A DNA stretch of 64,000 nucleotides from Granulosicoccaceae sp. 1_MG-2023 (GTDB lineage: Bacteria > Pseudomonadota > Gammaproteobacteria > Granulosicoccales > Granulosicoccaceae). The notes below the pieces were generated by a model. It saw only the letters and a program-made list of their open reading frames with translations. It ran no database searches and had not been told where the DNA came from. This document shows positions 46,532-56,140 of this stretch, piece after piece; within the stretch, counting starts at the first letter, position 1, and every line of letters begins with the position of its first letter. The stretch is from NCBI GenBank assembly GCA_030546905.1, contig JAUOPI010000017.1, forward strand, positions 1 to 64,000, in the 5' to 3' direction. The translations under genes and the position numbers were made by a program.

Positions 46532-47201
46532 ATGCCCGCCCGAATGACGTCAACGCTGCCAGCACAGCCGGGGTATCACTGAAATCAGGGAAATAGCACT
46601 CGTTTTCTACGCCACTGTCCGGCACGCCGGAAAAGTTGATCCCCACAAAGGCGGCAGCCGACTGCCGCGCGACACGCCGGTCCCACTGCCCGTCCCCGAC
46701 CAGCACGACAGGCCCGTCACCGGGCAAACAACGCAAGGCTGACGCCACAATCGACTCGCGCGTGCTGAAACCCGTGCTACTGATTAAGGGAAGCTCTCGG
46801 ACCACCTCACCAAAGCACTGCAGCTTGGCGTTTGCCACAGCACCGAAGGAACCGGTCGCAAACGCCGCCGCAATATCAGAACGCGGCCGCAGCGCCGACA
46901 GAAACGCCGCCGCACCGGGCACGGCTTGCGGCAAGCCGTCTGCGGTTTCCGCCATAAACGCATCATAAAAATGCGCTTCAAAGGCCGCCGCCTGAGCCGG
47001 TTCAGGCTTGCATTGGTGAACACGCTGATAAATAGCCGAGAACACCCAGCCATCAGTGTAGTGCTCTATCACCCCGCCCCATTGCGCCACCGTGGGCAAG
47101 CCACCGGCTGCCAGCGCGGCATCAAAGGCGCGCTCATGCACGGCGACCGAGTCAAGCAGCGTACCGTCTATATCCAGGATCAGACGCAGCGGCCCGCTCA
47201 C
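46530..47201 (-). CDS. HAD-family hydrolase
   Basis: 223 residues. HAD motif I is LDIDGTLLDS (D10, D12), with a helical cap domain after it. Motif II lies around AAAFATGSFG, and motif IV is VGDGQWDRRVA. Likely a small-molecule phosphatase of the phosphoglycolate-phosphatase type. The GTG start overlaps the stop of the upstream acetyltransferase gene by 4 bases (GTGA), so the two are translationally coupled. Substrate unknown. Confidence 0.85.
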   Translation of the reverse strand: MSGPLRLILDIDGTLLDSVAVHERAFDAALAAGGLPTVAQWGGVIEHYTDGWVFSAIYQRVHQCKPEPAQAAAFEAHFYDAFMAETADGLPQAVPGAAAFLSALRPRSDIAAAFATGSFGAVANAKLQCFGEVVRELPLISSTGFSTRESIVASALRCLPGDGPVVLVGDGQWDRRVARQSAAAFVGINFSGVPDSGVENECYFPDFSDTPAVLAALTSFGRA

Positions 47202-49879
47202 TCCACCTCCCGGCGGTAGAGATTGACTTCCGGATCATCCGGACAGGACGATTTGACAAAACCCAGCGACGCCATCAGGTGATCCATGGCTGTATTATTG
47301 CGAAGCACCGTGCCTTCGATGATTTTCAGATCACGCTCACGGATATGCTCCATCAGAATCAGCATCAGCTTGCGCGCAAGACCAAGGCCCTGCCAGTCAT
47401 CGGCCAAGGCAATGGCAAATTCACAGCTTTGCTTATCCGGATTGATCACATACTGACTGACGCCGACCATAATCTCTTTGCCTTCTTCAAAGGTCATGGC
47501 CACAAAAGCCATTTCACGGTCGTAATCGATTTTGGTAAAGCGCGACAGCATCTCCGGCGTGAGTTCTTTAACCGCGTGCATAAAGCGGAAATAGCGGCTC
47601 TGGCTGGACATATTCTGGACAAATTCCGCTTCCGCCCGGGCGTCTTCAGGCCGCACCGGACGCACCTCAACCAAACGCTGGTTTTTCAGCGTCAGGGTAC
47701 GCACCCAATCGGACGGATACGGGTGTATGGCCAGATGATCGTAACGCCGTGCTTTTTTATCGACATGACGCACCACCACATTGGCGTCGGTGACCACCGC
47801 GCGTTTGTCATCAAGCACCAAAGGATTGATGGTCAGCTCGAACACCTCCGGCAGCTCGCAGGCGATCTCCGAGACCCGCATCAGCACATCACGCAGCAGA
47901 TCACGGTTGGCGGCCGGCATATTGCGGAACTTCTCGATCAGCATGGAAACCCGGGTTTTACTGATCAGATCGTCAGCCAGATAGAGGTTCAGCGGCGGCA
48001 GCTGCACAGCCCGGTCACGCAGCGCCGGCGAACGCGTACCACCGGCACCGAAACTGATCACCGATCCGAAAGCCGGGTCGTTGATAATCCGTACCATCAG
48101 CTCGCGACCGTTCTTCGGCGCATAAAACTGCCCGACGATCACACCCTCGATATCCGCTTCCGGCCGCTCGCGCGCGGCGCAGGCGATCATATCCTCGTAT
48201 TCAGCGCGCAGCTGCGCCTCATCGCGCACGTTCAGGCGTACACCGTGCACGTCTGACTTGTAGGTGATATTGGGTGAATCGATTTTCAGCACCACCGGAT
48301 AACCGATGTCCTCGGCGATTGCCACGGCTTCATCCGGCGTGGTGGCCCGCCAGGTCAACGCCGACTCGATATTGAAACACTCGAGCAGCAAGCGCGAATC
48401 CACCTGTGAAAGCACGGTTTTCTTCTGCAGCAACACACCACGCACGATGCGTCGGGCCGAATCTATATCCGGCGGAATGTTTTTGCTCAGCGGATACGGC
48501 AGCTGCAGCATCAACTGCTGGTTGCGCAAATAGGTACAGAGGAAGCTGAAGGCATCGGCCGCCGCTTCCGGTGTACGGTAGTTGGGCAGGCCTTTCTCGG
48601 CCAGATACTGCCGGGCCTCAGCCACACCGCTTTCACCCATCCAGACATTGAGTACCGGCTTGCGGAATTTTTTTGCAACCTTGGCTACCGCTTCGGCGGT
48701 TTTGACCGGATCGGCGCGCGGATCAGGCGCAAAAATCACCATCACCGCATCGTACTCATTACTGCTGAGCATAAGCCGCGTGGTTTCGGATAAATCCCGC
48801 TCGGTCTCACAACCATCGGTCAGCACCACCGGATTCTCATGCGACCAGGAGACATGCAGGAACTCGGACAGCCTGGCACGCAGTTCCGCCGACAGCGGCG
48901 CCGGTGTCTTGCCCAAATGGCGCAGGCGGTCGGTGGCCATCATGGCCGGACCGCGACCGTTGGCGACAATGCCGATACGTGTGCCGGGCGTGCGCAAATT
49001 ACCCGACAGGGTCTTGGCCGCGGCAAACAGGTTGGAGAAGGTAAATACACGCACGACCCCGGCGCGGGAGATCGCCGCATGGAACACATCGTCCATTGAG
49101 CGCGTGTCCGTGGTACGGGCGATCGCATCGCTGTAACTGCCGGCCTCATGACCGGATTTCATAATAACCACCGGTTTGCGCGTAGCGGCCGCACGCAAGG
49201 CACTCATAAAACGGCGCGCATTGGGTATGCTTTCCATATGCAGGATGATGCTGCGCGTATGGTAGTCATCGGCCAAGTAGTCGAGAATATCCGGTACCGA
49301 AATATCCAGTTCCATGCCGTAGGAAATCACACTGGAGAAGGTGACGCTGTTGTATTGCGCCCAATCCAGCACCGCCGCGCACATGGTGCTCGAATCCGAA
49401 ACCAGCGCAAGCTTGCCCTTCTCCCGGTGCTTGGGTGCATAGGTTGCATTCAATCCCAACGGCGTACGGATCATGCCTGCGGCCCGCGGGCCCATCAGCC
49501 GCACATTGGCTTTGCGCGCCGCCTCCAGCAGCTGCGCCTGGCTGGGCCGCCCCTCACGCGGCACGCGCCCGATGCCGCGGGTAATCAGCAGTGCGGAAAA
49601 CACACCCCGCTTACCCAAGGCCGCCATCACCTTGAGCACGCTCCGCGCCGGCGTGACCACCACCGCCAGATCCACGCCCTCCGGCAAATCGGCAACACTG
49701 CGCAAACAGTCGAAATCACCAATTTTTTTATGGTGCGGATTGACCAGGTAGAGTTTTCCTTTATAGCCGTCACTCAGGCTGTCAAAGAGTATTTTACCGG
49801 GCGTTTTTTCACGATCACTTGCACCGATCAGTGCAATGGACGCGGGTTCGAATAAGCGCTTGAGATAATGCTCAGACAT
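47198..49879 (-). CDS. Pat-like protein acetyltransferase (ACS-like domains plus GNAT)
   Basis: 893 residues. A CoA-binding Rossmann domain (ASIALIGASDREKTPG) and succinyl-CoA-ligase-like domains come first, then an ATP-grasp domain (about 480-700), then a C-terminal GNAT acetyltransferase (about 725-893; ALADDWQGLGLARKLM binds acetyl-CoA). This is the layout of Pat/YfiQ (PatZ) lysine acetyltransferases that switch off acetyl-CoA synthetase. The phosphohistidine loop of true ADP-forming ligases (SHTG) is missing: after KSGHEAG the sequence reads ARTTDT, so synthetase activity is unlikely. A deacetylase-family gene is divergent from it. Confidence 0.9.
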   Translation of the reverse strand: MSEHYLKRLFEPASIALIGASDREKTPGKILFDSLSDGYKGKLYLVNPHHKKIGDFDCLRSVADLPEGVDLAVVVTPARSVLKVMAALGKRGVFSALLITRGIGRVPREGRPSQAQLLEAARKANVRLMGPRAAGMIRTPLGLNATYAPKHREKGKLALVSDSSTMCAAVLDWAQYNSVTFSSVISYGMELDISVPDILDYLADDYHTRSIILHMESIPNARRFMSALRAAATRKPVVIMKSGHEAGSYSDAIARTTDTRSMDDVFHAAISRAGVVRVFTFSNLFAAAKTLSGNLRTPGTRIGIVANGRGPAMMATDRLRHLGKTPAPLSAELRARLSEFLHVSWSHENPVVLTDGCETERDLSETTRLMLSSNEYDAVMVIFAPDPRADPVKTAEAVAKVAKKFRKPVLNVWMGESGVAEARQYLAEKGLPNYRTPEAAADAFSFLCTYLRNQQLMLQLPYPLSKNIPPDIDSARRIVRGVLLQKKTVLSQVDSRLLLECFNIESALTWRATTPDEAVAIAEDIGYPVVLKIDSPNITYKSDVHGVRLNVRDEAQLRAEYEDMIACAARERPEADIEGVIVGQFYAPKNGRELMVRIINDPAFGSVISFGAGGTRSPALRDRAVQLPPLNLYLADDLISKTRVSMLIEKFRNMPAANRDLLRDVLMRVSEIACELPEVFELTINPLVLDDKRAVVTDANVVVRHVDKKARRYDHLAIHPYPSDWVRTLTLKNQRLVEVRPVRPEDARAEAEFVQNMSSQSRYFRFMHAVKELTPEMLSRFTKIDYDREMAFVAMTFEEGKEIMVGVSQYVINPDKQSCEFAIALADDWQGLGLARKLMLILMEHIRERDLKIIEGTVLRNNTAMDHLMASLGFVKSSCPDDPEVNLYRREVE

Positions 49880-50206
49880 GGTCGGAAATCCGTTGCTGTG
49901 GTCTTTATTTTGCCCGGCTGAGAGTCTAGTCGCTCACACGCCTGCGGCAAACGGCGTTTATGGGATATTAAAAGCGATTACCGGCCGGTACGGCTTTGAC
50001 CCGCCTCAATCGCGCTGTCATCTGACCTCGGTCAAAGACAAATATCAAAAGCGGGCCAAAATCTGATACAGAAAATGCCCGTCGCAGTGTTTTCGCAGAA
50101 ATGCTGCGGTTGTGAAATAATCACCCACACGGCACGGAAGTCGGTATTACAAAAAGACCACACATGACAGCGGGCGACTGACCCGCGACGAGAGGAAATA
50201 CGTCCG
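49880..50206. other. Divergent promoter region of pat-like and HDAC-family genes
   Basis: 327 bases between the two divergent starts. Moderately AT-rich near 49960-50130. GAGAGGAAA close to 50200 is the ribosome site of the plus-strand gene. No clear operator was found. Confidence 0.45.
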
Positions 50207-51130
50207 ATGCAAACCGCTTACATCACCCACCCCGACTGCCTGCGCCACGTCATGATCGAGCACCACCCCGAGTGCCCGGAACGTCTGCGCGCAGTCGAAG
50301 ATCAGATCTCGGCACGGGGTCTGATGGATTTTCTTCGCTATTACGAAGCCCCCAATGCCGACGTACACCAGATCGAACGCGCACACAAAGTCGAGTACGT
50401 CGAAAGCATCTTCAACAATTCACCGCTGGAAGGCTTTTACCACGTTGACCCCGACACCTGGATGAACCCGTACACACTGGAGGCCGCATTGCGCGCCGCC
50501 GGTGCCGGCATTCTGGCCGTGGACCTGCTCGCCAGCGGCGAAATGAAACGCGCCTTCTGCAATGTCCGCCCGCCCGGCCATCACGCCGAACATGCCACCG
50601 GGCTCGGCTTCTGTTTTTTCAATAACATCGCCATCGCGGCCCTGCATGCCGTGGAACACCACAAGCTCGAACGGGTCGCCATCGTGGATTTTGACGTCCA
50701 CCACGGCAACGGCACCGAGGACATCCTCGCGCACAACAAACACACCCTGTTCTGCTCGACCTACCAGCACCCGTTCTTCCCGGGTTATGCCGGCAAGAGC
50801 ATGGAGCGTCTGGTAGTCAACGTGCCGCTGCCGGCAGGCACAGCCGGTCCTGAATTCCGTTTCGCCGTACAAAAGCACTGGCTACCGGCTTTACGGGAGT
50901 TCAAGCCGCAGATGCTGTTTATCTCCGCCGGCTTCGATGCTCACTTTGAGGACGACATGAGCGGATTCAGCCTTTCCGACGACGATTACGTGTGGGTGAC
51001 CCGGAAAATCTGCGGCGTCGCTGACGAGTACGCCGAAGGACGGGTGGTTTCCATGCTGGAAGGCGGCTACGACCTGACCTCGCTGGGCCGCTGCGCCGCC
51101 GCGCATGTGAAGGTATTGATGAATCTCTGA
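50207..51130 (+). CDS. Histone deacetylase-family (AcuC/APAH-like) amidohydrolase
   Basis: 307 residues. Zinc hydrolase of the arginase/deacetylase fold. Conserved blocks: RPPGHHAEHATGLGFCFFNN (catalytic His pair), DFDVHHGNGTEDIL (zinc Asp and His), SAGFDAH (zinc Asp) and EGGYDL (Tyr). All catalytic positions are intact. Bacterial members deacetylate proteins, acetoin-pathway enzymes or polyamines. Being divergent from a Pat-like acetyltransferase, it could reverse that enzyme's protein acetylation, an inference from position. Confidence 0.92.
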   Translation: MQTAYITHPDCLRHVMIEHHPECPERLRAVEDQISARGLMDFLRYYEAPNADVHQIERAHKVEYVESIFNNSPLEGFYHVDPDTWMNPYTLEAALRAAGAGILAVDLLASGEMKRAFCNVRPPGHHAEHATGLGFCFFNNIAIAALHAVEHHKLERVAIVDFDVHHGNGTEDILAHNKHTLFCSTYQHPFFPGYAGKSMERLVVNVPLPAGTAGPEFRFAVQKHWLPALREFKPQMLFISAGFDAHFEDDMSGFSLSDDDYVWVTRKICGVADEYAEGRVVSMLEGGYDLTSLGRCAAAHVKVLMNL

Positions 51131-51216
51131 GCCTGCACCGCAGCTCAGAAAGAAAGGAACGCTCTCGGTCTGAGAGCCTTATCCGGTCACGCCGGCCTCA
51201 GAACGGCCCGCCGCAA

Positions 51217-51729
51217 TCAGGCAAAACGCACAAGCCCGACATGGCGCAGCCACCAACGTGTCGGCGTGATCCGGATCAGCATACCTCGCCGCTCCAGCCA
51301 CTGACAGGCATCATCGGCATCCTCGCGGAACCAGGCCAGAGCCGAACCGAGCCGGAAGGTATAGCCCCAGGCATCCATATCCGCTGCCATCCGCGTCATG
51401 CTCATTTCCGCCAGCGCGCCGCCAAGCAGGATCTGCAGATAACAGACGGCATTTTCTTCGTCATAATCGCCGCCGGCATCGGTATGCAAGCCGGCACGAC
51501 GCTCATCATCCATGCAGATCCAGTGACACCCCTCGTGCAGCGCCGAATGAACCGGCGTGTCCTGCCGCACATAAAGCGTATCGGCGACCAGCCCCGCCTC
51601 ATCCTCGCCCCAATAGCTACCGGTAATCTCTTCTCCGTCGGGCTGAATCACCAGCTTCAAACCAAAGCGCGCCAGCAACGCGGCCAACCGCCCCGGCGCC
51701 AGATCGCGTAATCGCACAACCTCAGGCAC
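51217..51729 (-). CDS. Small HExxH metallopeptidase-like protein, unknown
   Basis: About 170 residues. The motif H65-E-G-C-H69 in HSALHEGCHWICMD is a classic HExxH zinc site, and a Glu in DEENAVCYLQILLG could be the third ligand. No signal peptide is present, so it is cytoplasmic. I know of no named family for it. It begins just before the end of epmA (GTG at 51729 overlapping its stop; a TTG at 51741 is possible too), so it is probably made with EpmA and EF-P. The start is uncertain. Whether it cleaves anything is unknown. Confidence 0.7.
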   Translation of the reverse strand: MPEVVRLRDLAPGRLAALLARFGLKLVIQPDGEEITGSYWGEDEAGLVADTLYVRQDTPVHSALHEGCHWICMDDERRAGLHTDAGGDYDEENAVCYLQILLGGALAEMSMTRMAADMDAWGYTFRLGSALAWFREDADDACQWLERRGMLIRITPTRWWLRHVGLVRFA

Positions 51730-52681
51730 GGTCGAAGTCAAAACTCAACACCTCGTCGATGGACTGATAAGCGCCGATCACCATCAGCAAACGATCCAGA
51801 CCGATGGCCACGCCGGCACAATCGGGCAGCTTGTCCAACGTCGCCAGCAAGCGCTCGTCAGCCGGCATCAGCGGCAAGCCCTGCGCCTCGCGCTTGGCAT
51901 TATCCGCCTCAAACCGGGCGCGCTGTTCGGCGCTGCGGTTGAGCTCGTGAAACCCGTTGCCCAACTCGCGTTCGCCGTAATAGACCTCAAAGCGCTCGGC
52001 CAGCGCCACCTCGCCGTCATCACGGACGCGCGCGAGCGCCGCCTGGGATGCGGGATAGTCGTAGATAAAGGTCAGACAATCGGGCTCAAAACCCGGCGCA
52101 ACCACATGCGTGATTAATAAATCCAGCCAACCGTCGATGTCATCGCCCATATCCGGCGGCTCTGTGCCGTGACGACGCAGAATCTCCGCGATCCGCTCGC
52201 CGTCCAGCTCCCACGGCAGAAACCCCGTCGCCTGACGCACCGCGCCCGCATAGCTCAGATAACGGCTCGGCCCGGGCGCGCTGCCCGGCCAGACCTGATG
52301 CAGCAGGTCATCGACTTCACGCATCAGCTCATGGTGATCAAAACCGACCCGGTACCACTCGAGCATGGCGAACTCGGGGTTATGGTTACGCCCGCGTTCG
52401 CCGTCGCGAAACACCCGGCAGATCTGATAGATATCACCGGAACCGGCCGCCAGCAGGCGCTTCATGGGAAACTCCGGCGAGGTATGCAAATAGCAGGTTT
52501 GCCCGGCCACCGGCAAAGCAAAACTGTGGATCGCAGGATCGGTCACAGCGGCATGCGACAACACCGGGGTTTCCACCTCCAGCACCGCCTGCCGGGCAAA
52601 ATAATCACGGATCGCAGAATACAAACGGGCGCGCAGGTAAAGTGCCTGCGCGCCCGCGGAGGGTAAGCCCTGGTCGGTCAT
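51722..52681 (-). CDS. epmA: EF-P--(R)-beta-lysine ligase
   Basis: 319 residues. A stand-alone class II lysyl-tRNA-synthetase core without the anticodon domain, which is EpmA/PoxA. Motif 2 appears as VFRDGERGRNHNPEFAMLEWY and motif 3 as GVAIGLDRLLMV. It attaches beta-lysine to Lys34 of EF-P. The efp gene is 10 bases upstream on the same strand, confirming the role. epmB, the lysine 2,3-aminomutase, is not in the window. Confidence 0.95.
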   Translation of the reverse strand: MTDQGLPSAGAQALYLRARLYSAIRDYFARQAVLEVETPVLSHAAVTDPAIHSFALPVAGQTCYLHTSPEFPMKRLLAAGSGDIYQICRVFRDGERGRNHNPEFAMLEWYRVGFDHHELMREVDDLLHQVWPGSAPGPSRYLSYAGAVRQATGFLPWELDGERIAEILRRHGTEPPDMGDDIDGWLDLLITHVVAPGFEPDCLTFIYDYPASQAALARVRDDGEVALAERFEVYYGERELGNGFHELNRSAEQRARFEADNAKREAQGLPLMPADERLLATLDKLPDCAGVAIGLDRLLMVIGAYQSIDEVLSFDFDRA

Positions 52682-52691
52682 TCAGATGCCG

Positions 52692-53261
52692 TTATTCCTT
52701 AACGCGCGAAACGTACTCGCCGCTGCGGGTATCGCATTTGATGACTTCGCCCTGCTCAATAAACAGCGGCACCTTCACCACCGCGCCTGTGTCCATATAG
52801 GCCGGCTTGGTACCACCGGTGGCCGTGTCACCACGCACGCCCGGATCGGTCTCGACGATGGTCAGCTCGACAAAGTTCGGCGGCGTCACACTCAACGGCA
52901 CACCGTTCCACAAGGTCACCACGCACTTGTCCTGCTCTTTCAGCCAAACGGCCTGATCGCCGACGGCCGCTTTATCGGCGGCGATCTGCTCGAAGGTCGC
53001 CTCGTCCATAAAGTGCCAGAACTCGCCATCGTTATAGAGATACTGAAGTTCCGTATCCATCACGTCGGCGGCTTCCACTGTCTCACCGGATTTGAAGGTT
53101 TTCTCCACAGTGCGGCCGGTTTTGAGGTTGCGCACCCGCACACGGTTAAACGCCTGGCCCTTGCCGGGCTTAACGAATTCATTCTCAACGATCGTGTAAG
53201 GATCGCCGTCGAGCATAATTTTCAGACCACCTTTGAATTCATTGGTGCTGTAACTGGCCAT
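52692..53261 (-). CDS. efp: Elongation factor P
   Basis: 189 residues. Relieves ribosome stalling at polyproline. The tip loop reads KPGKGQAF with K34, the residue modified by beta-lysine, consistent with the adjacent epmA. The three-domain layout and length are normal. The start ATG at 53261 fits the family N-terminus [15 protein letters not shown]. Confidence 0.97.
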   Translation of the reverse strand: MASYSTNEFKGGLKIMLDGDPYTIVENEFVKPGKGQAFNRVRVRNLKTGRTVEKTFKSGETVEAADVMDTELQYLYNDGEFWHFMDEATFEQIAADKAAVGDQAVWLKEQDKCVVTLWNGVPLSVTPPNFVELTIVETDPGVRGDTATGGTKPAYMDTGAVVKVPLFIEQGEVIKCDTRSGEYVSRVKE

Positions 53262-53563
53262 AAGTGCATCTCTGGATTTGTTGAATATGGATCAAAAAAA
53301 CCGCCCCGGCATGCGCCTGCAGGCATTAAACGCGGCAGATTATACCCGCTTTAGCCGCCAAGGCACGAACTTCGGCCGCAAAACCCCGCCAAGCGGCTGC
53401 AGGAGCGGCTATAGCCGCGACCAACCACGACCCGATCAACCACCACCAACCACCCACATGCACGCACCCGGCAAAAAAACACCCCGGAACCACATCACAA
53501 AACCTGCCCTGAACGGCGCCTTCCGTGTAGAATTGACGCCATTGTCATTCTTACGGCCCCGGC
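53262..53563. other. Divergent region efp / FimX-like gene, with a REP half-site
   Basis: 302 bases. The efp promoter must be in the right-to-left half. A solitary REP half lies at 53397-53422. The rest (about 53423-53540) is rich in CACC and CCAAC repeats and has no gene I would support. Confidence 0.5.
53397..53422. repeat. Solitary REP half-site
   Basis: CTGCAGGAGCGGCTATAGCCGCGACC, given here only as landmarks: it begins with the AGGAGC element, has the palindrome GCGGCTATAGCCGC and ends GCGACC. It equals one arm of the REPINs at 56.1-56.9 kb with the GTAG element altered to GCAG. Confidence 0.8.
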
Positions 53564-55621
53564 ATGCGCAAACTCGGTTTACTCATACTGGCAGACACCC
53601 CGAATCAGGCGGAACCACTGACCGCACTGGTGCGTGCGCTTGGCTATGCCGTGGAGCAAACCTGGTGTGCCGATCCGGGGCAATTTGTCGAGGAACTCGA
53701 TCCGGGCCGCCATCAACTGGCCCTGGCAGTGCTGGGCGCCGGACACACAGGCATCAAACTCCCGGCCCACGAGGGCATTCCGGCCATCGCACTGATCGAT
53801 GACAGCCGCAGCCACACCGCCGGCGCCCTGATCGAAGCCGGCTTTGACGACGCGGCCTATTCCGGCGACAAGTCGCATATCAAGCACCTGATCCGCCGCA
53901 ATCTGAAATTCATTTCCGCCGAAGAAGCCCGCGCCCGTGCCGAGGCACGCATCAGCGCAGCCAACACCCAGCTGACCACCTTGCTGGAGAACCTCCCGCA
54001 AGCCGTCGCGCTGCTGCATCAGGGCGTTCACGTCTACGCCAACAGCCGTTATCTGGCGCTGGCCGGCGTCGCATCACTTGACGCCATAGACGCACTGCCG
54101 CTGCTCGATTTCATCGGCACCGGCGAGGAAGCCGGCGAAGCGGCTGATCTGCTGCGCAATGTGGAGCACGGCCGCAGCCGCAGCGCCTCGGCGGTATTGC
54201 ATTTCGGCCCCGCGGCGACCGAGGTGCAGGCCAGTCTGAGCGCCAACCACTACGACGGCGAGCCGGTCGTACAAATGATACTGAGCCCGCTGGTCAACGA
54301 TCAGACCGCCCAGGTCTCGCCGCTCAGCCAACTGCAGATTGCCGATCCCGACACCCACATCTACAGCCGTCAACATATGACGCGCCTGCTCGACAGCACG
54401 GTCGCGCATGTCCGCGAGACCGGCGCGGAATACCTGGCCTACCTGATCCACCTGGAAACAGGCCCGGACGATGACGACTACACCAACCGTTGCATGCAGA
54501 TCGCCAGCGAAAAGCTGGTCGAGACCATCGGCGAAAATGACGTACTCGGCCGCTACGGCGCCAACAGCTTTCTTTTACTGAGCCTGCGTGATCCGCACCT
54601 GCCGCCGGCCCGCTTAGCCGAAAACCTGCGCCGCAGCATCGGTGATCTGGACGGCATGCTACCCGGCTTTACCCGCAGCCGCGTCGCCGGCCTGCTGATC
54701 AGCAAAGACAGCAACGACGGCGAACACGTCACCTCACGCCTGAAAGACATCTTTATCGAGGCACAGGAAAACGACGAAGCCGTACGCGTGGATTGCGACC
54801 CGTCCGTCACCGACAACAACAGCGGCCTGAACGGATCGCCGTTGATGTCACAGGCCTGGGCACGACGCGTCAGCTCCATCCTCAAAGACAACCGCCTGAC
54901 CCTGACCAGCCTGCCGGTCATCAGCCTGCGGGATGATGATCGCGACCGTTACGCATTGCGCCTGCAACTCTCGGACGAGGACGGCAAGGACGTCAGTATC
55001 GACGCCTTCCGCCAGTCCGTCGCCCAATCCGGCCTGGCCGGCAGTGTCGACCGCTGGATCATCTTTAACGCCGCCCGCCAACTGGTCGAACGGCTGCGCC
55101 ACAATCCGGGCGCACAGTTCTTTATCCCGCTGGTCAGCAACGTGGTTCACGAAGAAGAACTCTTCCCGTGGATCGGGCGGATTATCGAACAGTTCAAACT
55201 GCCGCCGAACAGCCTGATGCTGGAAACCCCGGTCGATGCTGCACTGGAGTTTCCTGACGCCTTTGCCCGCTACTGCAAGTCCCTCAACGAACTCAACAGC
55301 GGCGTCTATCTGACCGGCATGGACGACCCGACCATCACCCACGAGCTCTATAACGAAGGCAAAAACCGCATCCGTTATATGGCCGTCAGTCCGGAACTGC
55401 TGCACGACTTTCCCGACGACGCCGGCGCGCAGGAAACCATCGAGATTCTGGTCGCCCAGTGTCACCGTGAAAAAACCGCACTGGTTATCCCTGACGTGAT
55501 CGACCCTGACGTGTTGTCCGGACTGTGGAAGCTCGGCGTTGATATGATTATCAGCACCGATCTTTCTGACAAAGCCGATGACAGGCTCGAGCTGGATCTC
55601 ACCGCCACCCTCGGCGCCTGA
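53564..55621 (+). CDS. FimX-like degenerate c-di-GMP sensor (REC-PAS-GGDEF-EAL)
   Basis: 685 residues, close to the 691 of Pseudomonas FimX. An N-terminal receiver-like domain lacks an obvious phospho-Asp site. A PAS domain follows a coiled coil (about 125-250). A GGDEF domain has its signature reduced to G332-ANS-F336. The EAL domain has the catalytic ExLxR replaced by ALRLQ at 464-468. Neither c-di-GMP synthesis nor hydrolysis is expected. FimX-type proteins bind c-di-GMP and control type IV pilus assembly and twitching. No pilus genes are in the window. Confidence 0.85.
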   Translation: MRKLGLLILADTPNQAEPLTALVRALGYAVEQTWCADPGQFVEELDPGRHQLALAVLGAGHTGIKLPAHEGIPAIALIDDSRSHTAGALIEAGFDDAAYSGDKSHIKHLIRRNLKFISAEEARARAEARISAANTQLTTLLENLPQAVALLHQGVHVYANSRYLALAGVASLDAIDALPLLDFIGTGEEAGEAADLLRNVEHGRSRSASAVLHFGPAATEVQASLSANHYDGEPVVQMILSPLVNDQTAQVSPLSQLQIADPDTHIYSRQHMTRLLDSTVAHVRETGAEYLAYLIHLETGPDDDDYTNRCMQIASEKLVETIGENDVLGRYGANSFLLLSLRDPHLPPARLAENLRRSIGDLDGMLPGFTRSRVAGLLISKDSNDGEHVTSRLKDIFIEAQENDEAVRVDCDPSVTDNNSGLNGSPLMSQAWARRVSSILKDNRLTLTSLPVISLRDDDRDRYALRLQLSDEDGKDVSIDAFRQSVAQSGLAGSVDRWIIFNAARQLVERLRHNPGAQFFIPLVSNVVHEEELFPWIGRIIEQFKLPPNSLMLETPVDAALEFPDAFARYCKSLNELNSGVYLTGMDDPTITHELYNEGKNRIRYMAVSPELLHDFPDDAGAQETIEILVAQCHREKTALVIPDVIDPDVLSGLWKLGVDMIISTDLSDKADDRLELDLTATLGA

Positions 55622-55920
55622 GCCGAGACAAGCCAAGCCCGTCCCTTCACAAAAAAGCCAAGTCCGCCACCTGACAGAAAGATGTGCTGTTACTTTAAAA
55701 AGTAAACAAGCATGTTGTTTTTTTCCCGATTTGTCCCGCAAAACATACGGATTGTGTCGGAAAATTCCTGCGTTTTATCAGGCGGCTACGAAATAACATG
55801 ACGAACGCGGCGAAGGCTTGCAATTGTAAAATATACGCCACAAACTGAGCCGAATTCAGGATTGAATGCACCACACCGCAAGTTTGATTAACGGATTGAG
55901 CGCCGTGGAGGCCCACCGAG
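55622..55920. other. Intergenic region with AT-rich hairpin
   Basis: About 300 bases, more AT-rich than its surroundings. AAACAA/TTGTTT at 55704-55720 followed by T's may be a weak terminator for the FimX-like gene. The remainder should hold the promoter of the CPXCG gene. Confidence 0.4.
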
Positions 55921-56127
55921 ATGATCGAAGAAGCCCTTTGCAACGAGATCGAAAACGTTGTTATTCAATGCCCCTACTGCTGGGAAGAAATCGACCTCGC
56001 CATCGACTGCAGCGTCGACCACCAGGACTATATCGAAGACTGCGCGGTCTGCTGCCAACCCATTGATTTACGCATCAACACCGGCGACGGTTACCCCAAA
56101 ATCACCGCCAAACGCGAAAACGACTAA
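55921..56127 (+). CDS. CPXCG-motif cysteine-rich protein
   Basis: 68 residues. A zinc-ribbon-like protein with CPYCWEEI near the N-terminus and CAVCCQPID later, as in the CPXCG family; the first motif ends in W rather than G. Acidic, cytoplasmic, function unknown. The ATG at 55921 is supported by GGAGG about ten bases upstream. The REPIN array begins 14 bases after the stop. Confidence 0.88.
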   Translation: MIEEALCNEIENVVIQCPYCWEEIDLAIDCSVDHQDYIEDCAVCCQPIDLRINTGDGYPKITAKREND

Positions 56128-56140
56128 TGCGGGGAATCGT

